Below are positions 1 through 6,318 of a DNA stretch of 10,687 bases, one piece after another (position 1 is the first letter of the stretch; each line of letters begins with the position of its first letter). Under the pieces are notes generated by a model. It was not told the DNA's origin. It saw only the letters and a list, made by a program, of their open reading frames with translations, and ran no database searches. The position numbers and the translations under genes were made by a program. The DNA is from Alphaproteobacteria bacterium (GTDB lineage Bacteria > Pseudomonadota > Alphaproteobacteria > Sphingomonadales > Sphingomonadaceae). The stretch covers positions 1 through 10,687 of the forward strand of contig JAHJWA010000127.1 in assembly GCA_018828205.1 (NCBI GenBank), written 5' to 3'.

Positions 1-321
1 ATGCGGCTGGGCGCCTATGACGCGGCGCTGACGGGCAACAGCCATGTCTCGCAGCTCTATCACGGCGCGACCACGATCTCGGAACGCCATCGCCACCGCT
101 ACGAGGTCAACAGCGCCTATATCGCGCCGCTCGAGAAGCAGGGGCTGGTGTTCTCGGGGATGTCGCCCGACGGGCTGCTGCCCGAAATCGTCGAGCGGCC
201 CGACCATCCGTGGTTCGTGGGGGTGCAGTTCCACCCCGAACTCAAGTCCAAACCCTTCGATCCGCATCCGCTGTTCGCCGGATTCGTGGGCGCGGCGCTC
301 GAACAGGCGCGGCTGGTCTGA
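1..321 (+). CDS. pyrG: CTP synthase, C-terminal fragment (cut by window edge)
   Basis: CTP synthase makes CTP from UTP, ATP and glutamine in the cytosol, the last step of de novo pyrimidine nucleotide synthesis. The 106 residues seen are the end of the class I glutamine amidotransferase domain. The family-typical GVQFHPEL block carries the His and Glu of the Cys-His-Glu triad at local residues 78 and 80, followed by SKPFDPHPLF, the usual C-terminus of PyrG. The nucleophile Cys and the whole synthase domain lie upstream of the window. The ATG at base 1 is therefore almost certainly an internal Met of the family's TMRLG motif, not the true start. A run of eight T follows the stop at 322-329, but I see only a weak hairpin before it, so a terminator there is unsure. 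Confidence 0.95.
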   Translation: MRLGAYDAALTGNSHVSQLYHGATTISERHRHRYEVNSAYIAPLEKQGLVFSGMSPDGLLPEIVERPDHPWFVGVQFHPELKSKPFDPHPLFAGFVGAALEQARLV

Positions 322-343
322 TTTTTTTTCGCCGCCGGAATGG

Positions 344-372
344 TTGCGGATCGGTACTAACATTTTGATAAT
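344..372 (+). promoter_or_regulatory. Possible sigma70-type promoter
   Basis: A TTGCGG hexamer at 344-349 and a GATAAT hexamer at 367-372 are separated by 17 bases, an acceptable housekeeping promoter layout. The start point would fall near 379, just before a strong hairpin and with no open reading frame worth calling downstream. Found by eye only; the -35 box matches the consensus partly. Confidence 0.35.
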
Positions 373-378
373 GGCTGC

Positions 379-645
379 AAGCCGCCGGCGCGGGCGCGCT
401 TGGCGCTGCGCGTCCGCGGCCGGGGTCCGCGTTCGCCCCTTTATCTTTTGATATAGTTGTTGCACACAAGCTGTCCGCCCGCCGCCTTTGGCCGGGCGGA
501 GGGTTTACGCGCCGCGCGGTCGCAGCCGCGCGGACAGGGGCTTGCTTCGACGTTGGTTGTCTTCTGCGACCCGGACGATCGACATCGGGGCTTGGCGGCG
601 TCATGCGTCGCGGGGGCGGAGCGCAAGCTCCGCCCCCTATTCGTT
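379..645 (+). ncRNA. Candidate structured non-coding RNA in the pyrG-hsp20 gap
   Basis: This gene-free gap is dense in strong stem-loops. At 385-423 a stem of about 15 bp (one bulge, one G-U) closes an 8-base loop and is followed by a pyrimidine/T-rich tract (436-449). At 474-500 TCCGCCCG pairs with CGGGCGGA. At 512-533 two copies of CCGCGCGG face each other across six bases. CTGTCCGC at 471-478 could instead pair with GCGGACAG at 530-537. A final GC-rich hairpin at 612-637 looks like a terminator. A promoter-like pair lies at 344-372. I recognise no SRP RNA, tmRNA or RNase P signature, and cannot tell whether it is 6S RNA. The transcript could also be short and end near 450. Ends and strand are inferred. 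Confidence 0.3.
612..645 (+). terminator. GC-rich hairpin, probable terminator
   Basis: GGGGGCGGAGC (612-622) and GCTCCGCCCCC (627-637) form a perfect 11-bp stem on a GCAA loop. On the plus strand the stem is followed by TATTCGTTT, a loose T-rich tail. On the minus strand, where it would end hsp20 transcripts about 37 bases after the stop codon, no T-run follows. It fits a plus-strand transcript slightly better but may serve both directions. Confidence 0.5.
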
Positions 646-673
646 TGAGGTCGATATTAATTTGCCAGAAGGA

Positions 674-1147
674 TCACGCCGCCGCGGCGCTGTCGTCCTC
701 GTCGCGCTTGACCACTTCCAGCGTGGGCTGGCCGCCGATGGCGATCTTCTTGGGCTTCATCGCCTCAGGCACTTCGCGCACCAGATCGATGGTCAGCATC
801 CCGTCCGCGAGATCGGCATTGGCGACCCGGACGAAATCGGCCAGTTCGAAGCGGCGCTCGAACCCGCGATTGGCGATGCCGACATGCAGCATCTCGCCCT
901 CGGGCTGGTCGTCGCGCTTACGCCCCTGCACGGTGAGCAGGTTCTGCTGCGCGACAATATCGAGATCGCCGTTGCGGAATCCCGCCACCGCCAGCGTGAT
1001 GCGGTAGGAATCCTCGTCGCGGCGCTCGATGTTGAAGGGTGGGTAGTTCTCGCCCGAACTGTTGCGCGCCTGGCTCTCGAGCAGGTCGAAAAGCCGGTCG
1101 AAGCCGACGGTCGAGCGGCGATAGGGGGTCAAATCGATACGGTTCAT
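674..1147 (-). CDS. Small heat-shock protein, Hsp20/alpha-crystallin family (IbpA-like)
   Basis: A cytosolic, ATP-independent holdase chaperone that binds unfolding proteins during heat stress and passes them to DnaK/ClpB. It has 157 residues, normal for the class. A short N-terminal arm (1-35) precedes the alpha-crystallin domain (about 36-130). The domain holds the RRFEL strand (99-103) and the GxLxI signature as GMLTI (116-120). The C-terminal IxI anchor appears as IAI in KPKKIAI (131-137), used for oligomer contacts. An Asp/Glu and alanine-rich tail follows. The ATG at 1147 is chosen because the domain begins normally there and an AGAGGA ribosome binding site lies about 10 bases upstream; the reading frame stays open far beyond but runs into the regulatory leader. 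It stands alone and divergent from grxC. The RpoH-type promoter and ROSE-like leader point to double heat control. Confidence 0.95.
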   Translation of the reverse strand: MNRIDLTPYRRSTVGFDRLFDLLESQARNSSGENYPPFNIERRDEDSYRITLAVAGFRNGDLDIVAQQNLLTVQGRKRDDQPEGEMLHVGIANRGFERRFELADFVRVANADLADGMLTIDLVREVPEAMKPKKIAIGGQPTLEVVKRDEDDSAAAA

Positions 1148-1247
1148 AGAAACAAATCCTCTTCTGAGCAATTTGATACACTGAAGGAGCCTGCACCCGG
1201 CAGCGCCCCCTCGATCCTTCGCCACGCCCGTTCGGGCCGCAGCGAAC
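1148..1247 (-). promoter_or_regulatory. ROSE-like RNA thermometer in the hsp20 leader
   Basis: The leader of about 100 bases folds into three hairpins. The 5' one (1220-1244) has a 10-bp stem with one bulged G and a GAAC loop. The middle one (1183-1212) has 12 pairs with one bulged G. The 3' one (1154-1174) pairs AAAUUGCUC with GAGGAUUU, leaving a G unpaired in the UUGCU segment and burying the AGAGGA ribosome binding site. A U(U/C)GCU segment facing the Shine-Dalgarno sequence, with the irregular G, is the hallmark of ROSE elements that control alphaproteobacterial small heat-shock genes: the stem melts on warming and frees the ribosome site. Pairings were done by hand; function is inferred from family knowledge. 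Confidence 0.75.
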
Positions 1248-1254
1248 ACGACCG

Positions 1255-1282
1255 AGATAGTTTCGTGCAGACCCATGTCAAG
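1255..1282 (-). promoter_or_regulatory. RpoH (sigma32)-type heat-shock promoter for hsp20
   Basis: On the minus strand CTTGAC (1282-1277) is followed after 16 bases by CTATCT (1260-1255) and then CGG. This fits the alphaproteobacterial RpoH pattern CTTGAC, 16-17 bases, CYTATNTNNG. The start point would fall near 1247, giving exactly the length expected for a ROSE leader. The element lies in the 177-base gap shared with the divergent grxC gene. Confidence 0.65.
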
Positions 1283-1324
1283 ACGGGTATGCTGCTCGCG
1301 AAAGTCACTTTTTGAAGGTCCGAC

Positions 1325-1588
1325 ATGTCCACTCCCCAAGTCACCATCTACACCAAATTCACCTGCGGTTTCTGCGCGCGCGCCAAGCGTCTGCTCGACG
1401 AAAAGGGTGTCGAATACACCGAGCACGACATCACCATGGGTGGCCCCAAGCGCGACGAGATGCAGTCCCGTGCGCCCGGCGCCCGCACCGTGCCGCAGAT
1501 CTTCGTCGGCGACACCCATGTCGGGGGATCGGACGAGCTCGCCGCGCTCGAGCGCGAGGGCAAGCTCGACGCGCTGCTCGCAGGATGA
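1325..1588 (+). CDS. grxC: Glutaredoxin 3 (GrxC type)
   Basis: A glutathione-dependent thiol oxidoreductase of the cytosol that reduces disulfides and protein-glutathione mixed disulfides. It is 87 residues long, a single thioredoxin-like domain of the usual size. The active site is C14-G-F-C17, dithiol but with GF in place of the common PY. The cis-proline loop TVP sits at 55-57 and the glutathione-binding GGSDEL at 67-72. The ATG at 1325 has GAAGG six bases upstream and gives the normal N-terminus. It is the first gene of a tight three-gene operon: the nitrilase-family gene starts 10 bases after its stop and the DUF1178 gene follows. It is divergent from hsp20; I see no clear promoter of its own in the shared gap. 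Confidence 0.97.
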   Translation: MSTPQVTIYTKFTCGFCARAKRLLDEKGVEYTEHDITMGGPKRDEMQSRAPGARTVPQIFVGDTHVGGSDELAALEREGKLDALLAG

Positions 1589-1598
1589 TCGCACGCGC

Positions 1599-2414
1599 AT
1601 GACCCGCATCGCCGTTCTGCAGATGACCGCCGGGATCGATCCCGCTGCCAACGCTGCGACCATCGAGCGCGCCATCGCCGAGGCGAAGGCGGGCGGCGCG
1701 GCGATGCTGTTCACCCCCGAGATGAGCGGGATGCTCGACCGCGACCGGGCGCGCGCGGCGCGGTCGATCTCCGCCGAACCCGACGACCCGGTCCTCGACC
1801 GCGTGCGCGCGGCGGCGGCGGGCGAGGGGCTGTGGGTCGCGCTCGGCTCGCTGGCGCTCGACAATGGCGATGGCAGCTGGGCCAACCGCTCGCTGCTGGT
1901 GGACGGGCAGGGCGCGATCGCCGCGCGCTACGACAAGATGCATATGTTCGATGTCGATCTCGACAGCGGCGAAAGCTGGCGCGAATCGCGCACCTATCGC
2001 GCGGGCGATCAGGTGGTGACCGCCGAAACGCCGCTCGGAAGGCTCGGCCTCGCGGTGTGCTACGATCTGCGCTTCCCGGCATTGTTCGAGGCGCTGGGCC
2101 GCGCGCGCTGCGATGTTATCGCGATCCCCGCGGCCTTCACCGTCCCCACCGGCAAGGCGCATTGGCACGTGCTCCAGCGCGCCCGCGCGATCGAGGCCAG
2201 CGCCTATGTCGTCGCCGCGGCGCAGGTCGGCCGGCACGCGGATGGCCGGACGACCTATGGCCACAGCCTGGTGGTCGATCCCTGGGGCAAGGTGCTGCTC
2301 GATATGGGCGGCGATCAGCCGGGCCTGGGTTTCGCCGAGATCGACCTCGGGCGCATCGCCGAGGTGCGCAGGCAGGTCCCCAGCCTTGCCAACCGCCGCG
2401 AAATCGCCAAGTAG
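1599..2414 (+). CDS. Nitrilase-superfamily (Nit-type) amidohydrolase
   Basis: A carbon-nitrogen hydrolase of 271 residues, the usual size for the Nit branch. The catalytic Glu-Lys-Cys triad is visible: E41 in FTPE, K113 in YDKMHMF and C154 in VCYDLRFP. The CYDLRFP block is typical of Nit1/Nit2-like enzymes, which cleave amides such as deaminated glutathione or 2-oxo acid amides. The first is a metabolite-repair reaction and would suit the glutaredoxin gene in front, but the substrate cannot be read from sequence. The ATG at 1599 starts the MTRIAVLQM strand expected at the N-terminus, with AGGA at 1582-1585. The frame is open further upstream, but only through grxC. It follows grxC by 10 bases and precedes the DUF1178 gene by 9, so the three are surely co-transcribed. 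Confidence 0.95.
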   Translation: MTRIAVLQMTAGIDPAANAATIERAIAEAKAGGAAMLFTPEMSGMLDRDRARAARSISAEPDDPVLDRVRAAAAGEGLWVALGSLALDNGDGSWANRSLLVDGQGAIAARYDKMHMFDVDLDSGESWRESRTYRAGDQVVTAETPLGRLGLAVCYDLRFPALFEALGRARCDVIAIPAAFTVPTGKAHWHVLQRARAIEASAYVVAAAQVGRHADGRTTYGHSLVVDPWGKVLLDMGGDQPGLGFAEIDLGRIAEVRRQVPSLANRREIAK

Positions 2415-2423
2415 CGCGCCGAT

Positions 2424-2891
2424 ATGATCGTCTACGACCTCCATTGCGCGCAGGGCCACCGCTTCGAGGGCTGGTTCGGCTCTTCGGGCGATTTCGCCGA
2501 GCAGCAGGACCGCGGGCTGGTCGAATGTCCCGAATGCGGCTCGCAGGAGGTCGGCAAGGCGCCGATGGCTCCCGCGGTAGCTGCCAAGGGCAACCAGCGC
2601 GCGAACGCGGTGGCGGGCAAGGACGGCAAGCCGGTCACCAACCGCGCAATCCCGCCAGAGGTGCATCAGGCGATGCGCGCGCTCGCCGAGGCGCAGGCCA
2701 GGGCGCTGCGCAAGAGCACCTATGTCGGCGACGGCTTCGCCGAGGAATCGCGCGCGATGCATTATGGCGAGAAGGACGTGGAGGCGATCCACGGCAAGGC
2801 CACGGTGCGCGAGGCCAAGGAACTGATCGAGGAAGGCATCGCGGTTGCCCCGCTGCCCTTTCCGATCGCGGAACCCGACAAGCTCAACTGA
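2424..2891 (+). CDS. DUF1178 family protein with zinc-ribbon-like N-terminus
   Basis: A 155-residue protein of the conserved but uncharacterised DUF1178 family. The N-terminus MIVYDLHC..GH.FEGWF is the family signature. C8, H12, C35 and C38 (C-x3-H ... C-P-E-C) would form a small zinc-ribbon-like metal site. A low-complexity Ala/Gly/Lys linker follows (46-75), then a helical C-terminal half (76-150) rich in Ala, Glu and Lys. No signal peptide or membrane segment is seen, so it is probably cytosolic. It is the last gene of the grxC operon, nine bases behind the amidohydrolase. I recall the same neighbours in other alphaproteobacteria, which suggests a shared thiol or glutathione-related job, but no function is established. 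No clear terminator follows before the tRNA. Confidence 0.92.
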   Translation: MIVYDLHCAQGHRFEGWFGSSGDFAEQQDRGLVECPECGSQEVGKAPMAPAVAAKGNQRANAVAGKDGKPVTNRAIPPEVHQAMRALAEAQARALRKSTYVGDGFAEESRAMHYGEKDVEAIHGKATVREAKELIEEGIAVAPLPFPIAEPDKLN

Positions 2892-2964
2892 TCCCGCGGA
2901 TCATCTGCGACACGATGATCGCCCGTTGTCAGCCGCCCGAGCCTGGCTTATTGGCAAAACCGGC

Positions 2965-3041
2965 GCGCCCGTAGCTCAGCAGGATAGAGCATCAGATTCC
3001 TAATCTGGGGGCCGGAGGTTCGAATCCTCTCGGGCGCACCA
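2965..3041 (+). tRNA. tRNA-Arg (anticodon CCU), CCA encoded
   Basis: Full cloverleaf: acceptor GCGCCCG (2965-2971) pairs with CGGGCGC (3031-3037), followed by discriminator A and an encoded CCA (3039-3041). The anticodon stem TCAGA (2992-2996) closes the seven-base loop TTCCTAA, with anticodon CCT at 2999-3001, which reads the Arg codon AGG. The T arm carries GGTTCGAATCC. tRNA 3' ends are common integration sites for islands, and the sequence becomes less GC-rich directly after this gene. Confidence 0.98.
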
Positions 3042-3492
3042 ATCACTCGAAACCGCTCAACTCCGCCATTTTCGAATTCGACCGACAGGATGAAGGTGGG
3101 CACTGAGGGCGGGGCGGCACTCTGCCGACCGGCTGCTCTTTGGTCGCCTTCCGTTTGCCCGGCTTTAGGCCCGGAGATTAGGGAAGCTGACATGCTCCGA
3201 ACTAAGACGGCGCGTCATCATCCGCCGACATAGCCGCCGTTCGCAGGGACTAAATCAGTTTCCCGATAGCGGTCGTTAGTTCACCAGGAAGATGGCCTCT
3301 GAGAACGGCATAATCTGGGCCGATTGCTGAAAGGCAGGTCCTGGCTGAGAACGGGGCGAAGCTGCATTTCGGCTATCAGATGACCGGCCCAAGGCATTTC
3401 ATGGCCTGAACTGGGTGGATTCCGGGCATGCGGTAATCAATGATTGTTGCCTACGAATGCGCGCTAAACCCGAAGCTGTTGGTTGAGGCTGC
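3042..3492. other. Gene-free stretch after tRNA-Arg
   Basis: No believable gene on either strand. It contains one inverted copy of a degenerate motif (3257-3280) also seen near 7044-7150, and a 13-base exact match (3183-3195) to 7100-7112. A short stretch at 3327-3390 reads in one frame like a protein remnant but has no start, and a stop follows soon. It looks like decayed sequence. Confidence 0.5.
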
Positions 3493-5388
3493 TTATGCGG
3501 CTGACGATCGTGTCTGGTTTCGACCAGAGCGCTTCGCGATGTATAAGGCATCGTCCGCGCGCTGATACATAGCTTCTGCGCAATCACCTGGAGCATGCTC
3601 TGTCAGCCCCAAACTCACCGTAAAGCGAACGGCCTGACAGTCGCCAACGGCCAGTTCGAGAGCGGCGAGCGTCTCCCGCACCCGCTCGGCAACTTCGTAG
3701 GCACCGCTCGCGGTCGTGTCGGGCAGGAGAATGAGGAACTCCTCCCCGCCAATTCTCGCCATCGCATCTTCGGGACGGAGTGTGGCAAGAGTGTGCTCGG
3801 CAACCGCTCGCAGCACTCTGTCCCCGATGACATGACCATGCGTGTCGTTGACTTTCTTGAAGTGGTCCACGTCAAAGATCAGCAAGCTGAATTGACCCTT
3901 CGCTTCCGCTTCGGCAACCGCCTGCTCGAGGAGCTGGAGTATCTTGCGGCGATTATAGACGCCAGTCAGCGGGTCGCACCCGGCCAGTCTCTCGAGTTCG
4001 CCATTGGCTCTCTGCAGCTGCAGGGTCCGCTCGGTCACACGATTTTCAAGCATCGTATGCGCACGAAGGATCTCCTGCGACATCGTGTGGAAATAGGCGG
4101 TCAGGGCGCCAACTTCGTCCTCCCTAACCTGTTCGACATGATCCGAGGCCCTTTGCGCCACGCGAGCGGTGAGCTGCTTTGCCTGGCGTATCAGCGCTCG
4201 AAGGGGCCTGCCAACATTTTGGCGCAAGAACACGAACAGCAGGACGGCCTGAAGGACGAGGCAAACTAACGCGATTAAGATGAGACGGCCGAGCGATCGC
4301 CGCGCCGGCGCTTCGACATATGAGGCCGATTGGATCGTCACCGCAAACCACCCAGCGATCGGAATCCGGCGGATGGCGACATAGCCATTCAGTTCGGGTG
4401 AAAAGCCAGTGACATGATCGTCGTTGTGCTGTTGCAGGACCTCCCAGAGAGCCTGGAGTTTGGGTTCACTGGAAGTCTTGAGGTCTAAATAACGCTCTGT
4501 TGCGGCGGTGCCCTGCTTCGTGAAAACGGGATGGCTGATCAGACGACCTTCACCCGAAACGAGGATCACCGAGGTGCCCGGATGGTCCTCGAAGTGGCTC
4601 GTAGCGAGAATGTCGTCAAGGAGGAGGCTGTTTCCCCACGCCCCCACGTGGACCCCGTCGATGTCGATCGGCGTATGACACCCGGTCGTCCAGGTCTGGT
4701 TGGTCTTGTCATAGAGGATCGGTTGAAGCGTCGTGCAGCGAGTTATTCGCGCGGGGTTGTGCTCGGGCCGCGTGATGGTGACGAACTCGCTTGCCCGGAA
4801 GTCGAGTTCCGGCCCCGCATCGCGGCGATAGAACAAAAGCTTATCAGGACGGTCCGGTGCGAACATGATCAGCGTGTTATCGGGGGTAAAGAAGGACAGG
4901 TTCTTCAGGTCGGGCCTAGCCCCCTCCCCAATGGCGTGCACAACCCTGATAGCCGCCATGAGCAGCGACTTGCGCTGTTGATCAGGCTCAACACCGACAA
5001 AACCTCCGATGCCCCGGACATATCCAAAAGGAGTTGCGGTTCCGTCGAAGAGTGCCGGAACAGTGCGCCGGGTTCCGTCCCCGTTCTCCGGCATCATGGT
5101 CTCGAATGCCCGCCGCCGCTCCGTGTCGTCGCCGGTTCTCATTTCTGCACGAAGCAGTATGGTGGCATTCTGGTGCGTCGCCGTCAGGCGCCGGAAACGG
5201 TCCTCCTGTTGAACGACAACCTCCTGATTATACGCGTCAAGGCGTGCAAGTGAGCGCGATATGGTCACTTCGCGCGCGTCGTTATATGAAAGGTAGGCTG
5301 CAAGTAAAAAAAGTCCGCCGATCAACACGGATAGCGCCAATGCAGCTTTGGCAGCGATTGAACGAGCAAAATTCGAAGGCCATCGCAC
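3493..5388 (-). CDS. Membrane-anchored diguanylate cyclase (periplasmic sensor, HAMP, GGDEF)
   Basis: A 631-residue inner-membrane signalling protein that makes cyclic di-GMP from GTP. Order of parts: TM1 at about 13-35; a periplasmic sensor of about 330 residues, probably a double Cache domain, with Cys at 218 and 237; TM2 at about 366-388; a HAMP linker at about 389-441; a short coiled coil to 468; and a GGDEF domain at 470-630. The active-site loop is GGEEF (547-551), a functional form, with metal-binding FDVDHFK at 505-511. The product-inhibition site RxxD is present as RPED (538-541), five residues before GGEEF. The start is a GTG at 5388 with no clear ribosome site; an 18-codon mini-ORF ends just before it. 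The signal sensed is unknown. No terminator was seen. It lies in the less GC-rich block and is divergent from a lipoprotein gene. Confidence 0.93.
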   Translation of the reverse strand: MRWPSNFARSIAAKAALALSVLIGGLFLLAAYLSYNDAREVTISRSLARLDAYNQEVVVQQEDRFRRLTATHQNATILLRAEMRTGDDTERRRAFETMMPENGDGTRRTVPALFDGTATPFGYVRGIGGFVGVEPDQQRKSLLMAAIRVVHAIGEGARPDLKNLSFFTPDNTLIMFAPDRPDKLLFYRRDAGPELDFRASEFVTITRPEHNPARITRCTTLQPILYDKTNQTWTTGCHTPIDIDGVHVGAWGNSLLLDDILATSHFEDHPGTSVILVSGEGRLISHPVFTKQGTAATERYLDLKTSSEPKLQALWEVLQQHNDDHVTGFSPELNGYVAIRRIPIAGWFAVTIQSASYVEAPARRSLGRLILIALVCLVLQAVLLFVFLRQNVGRPLRALIRQAKQLTARVAQRASDHVEQVREDEVGALTAYFHTMSQEILRAHTMLENRVTERTLQLQRANGELERLAGCDPLTGVYNRRKILQLLEQAVAEAEAKGQFSLLIFDVDHFKKVNDTHGHVIGDRVLRAVAEHTLATLRPEDAMARIGGEEFLILLPDTTASGAYEVAERVRETLAALELAVGDCQAVRFTVSLGLTEHAPGDCAEAMYQRADDALYIAKRSGRNQTRSSAA

Positions 5389-5390
5389 GG

Positions 5391-5447
5391 CTATCCGTCG
5401 CTTTGCTGGGCGCCGTCCAGTGCGACGGTTTGATCAGCGATGTTCAT
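5391..5447 (-). CDS. Possible 18-codon mini-ORF ahead of the diguanylate cyclase
   Basis: An ATG at 5447 opens a frame of 18 codons that begins MNIADQTV and ends with TAG two bases before the GTG start of the cyclase. A weak purine-rich site (AAGTGGGG) lies upstream. It could be a leader peptide whose translation is coupled to the cyclase, or the real N-terminus of the cyclase separated by a small frameshift, since a hydrophilic cytosolic tail of this size before TM1 would be natural. It could also be chance. Confidence 0.2.
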   Translation of the reverse strand: MNIADQTVALDGAQQSDG

Positions 5448-5671
5448 GATTGGGCCCCACTTCTGCGAATTTTCGAAGATACCGCGAACAAGTTAACAGC
5501 TGAGCGATACAGCGAGGCATATGTGAAATGTTCGACCGTTGCGAGCCTCTGCCATTGCATCGTGAGAGGAAGGGCAGGAAATCGCCGCGATTGCCAAAAT
5601 TCTGCGTTGCAGGTCCCGACCCATTTGCAGATATCGCCGGTATGCTTCATCGACGGCCAGTGGAAGGCGCT

Positions 5672-6196
5672 ATGCGGACTTACTTGATCTGGGCAGGTGC
5701 GATCGTTTTGACTCTGACGGGGTGTGGCAAGGGTTCACGCATATCGGCAGACGAAGCGGAGTCGCATTTTCGGACCCATCAGGTGGGATATGGTCAAATC
5801 GTGGCTCTGGTTGATGAGTGCCGGCCGGCGCGGACGGGCTCGAGCTATAAGCGAGTCTGGGCGGATAGATCTTCAAGTGAGGGACTGCACTGTTTTCTGG
5901 GCACGTCCGATATTGGCACCCTCGAGCAAGCCTTGAAAAAGACTGGAGCCGTAGCCGTCCATTACATGACCGTCGACGGTCCTGAGGCCTACTCTCCGGG
6001 TGGCTCTCTAAACTCCGTCGAAATCAACGTCTTTTCCTCTGGAATCGCAACGTCGGGCACATCGATTGATTTTGTCTATTCTCCCGAGGCCATGACCAAC
6101 GCTCCACCGGACTATCGGGACGGCGACTACACAATTACTCGGCAATTGGTTGGAACACCGCCATACCACTGGTATTGGGAGCAGGGGTCGAATTAG
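5672..6196 (+). CDS. Putative lipoprotein of unknown function
   Basis: A 174-residue protein I do not recognise. It begins with a lipoprotein signal peptide: MRTYLIW, a hydrophobic core, and a lipobox ending LTGC with the lipidated cysteine at 18. The mature part is hydrophilic, has Cys in DECRPAR and LHCFLG, is Ser/Gly/Thr-rich, and ends with an aromatic YHWYWEQ segment. There are no further membrane segments. The frame is open 48 codons further upstream, but the ATG at 5672 is chosen because the signal peptide begins there and GGAAGG lies at 5662-5667. It is divergent from the diguanylate cyclase across a 283-base gap, which hints at but does not prove a shared envelope role. No terminator was seen after it. 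Confidence 0.75.
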   Translation: MRTYLIWAGAIVLTLTGCGKGSRISADEAESHFRTHQVGYGQIVALVDECRPARTGSSYKRVWADRSSSEGLHCFLGTSDIGTLEQALKKTGAVAVHYMTVDGPEAYSPGGSLNSVEINVFSSGIATSGTSIDFVYSPEAMTNAPPDYRDGDYTITRQLVGTPPYHWYWEQGSN

Positions 6197-6278
6197 CGAG
6201 GTTCGAAAGGCAGCCAATCAAAGTCAGGCTTCTGCTTCCCACCCAATCTCGGCCCAATCCGATCCTTTCGGCTTTCCC

Positions 6279-6310
6279 AAAAGCGGCCATCGGGCCAGCC
6301 CGACGGCCGC
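6279..6310 (-). terminator. Intrinsic terminator after the recombinase gene
   Basis: On the minus strand GCGGCCGTCGGG and CCCGATGGCCGC pair over 12 positions, one of them G-U, on a CTGG loop, and TTTT follows directly. It starts about 8 bases after the recombinase stop codon. On the plus strand the same fold has an A-C mismatch and no T-run, so it belongs to the minus-strand gene. Confidence 0.65.
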
Positions 6311-6318
6311 ATTCATGC

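Noticed and set aside
674..1885. Extending hsp20 to the full 403-codon open frame
   Set aside because: The extra 246 codons would run antisense through grxC and the start of the amidohydrolase, and across the promoter and thermometer leader; the family length and ribosome site support the ATG at 1147.
1431..2792. Long minus-strand frame (453 residues) opposite the amidohydrolase
   Set aside because: A shadow of GC-rich coding on the plus strand; the plus-strand proteins have clear catalytic motifs, and this one has none and is His/Arg/Ala-rich.
2948..3193. Minus-strand frame of 81 residues containing PERIRTSGPQIRNLMLYPAEL
   Set aside because: This is the well-known false protein made by translating the antisense of tRNA-Arg; the tRNA explains the sequence.
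3595..5253. Plus-strand frames of 224 and 240 residues opposite the diguanylate cyclase
   Set aside because: Antisense shadows of a gene with clear domain motifs; no domain or ribosome site of their own.
5444..5650. Minus-strand frame of 68 residues in the cyclase-lipoprotein gap
   Set aside because: No ribosome site, domain or signal peptide, and no neighbour logic; likely chance.
6198..6207. GAGGTTCGAA, an exact 10-base match to the tRNA-Arg T arm (3015-3024), near the recombinase gene: possible attachment site
   Set aside because: The match is short, uses the universal T-loop sequence, and does not continue into the tRNA 3' end as a real site would. Chance is adequate.
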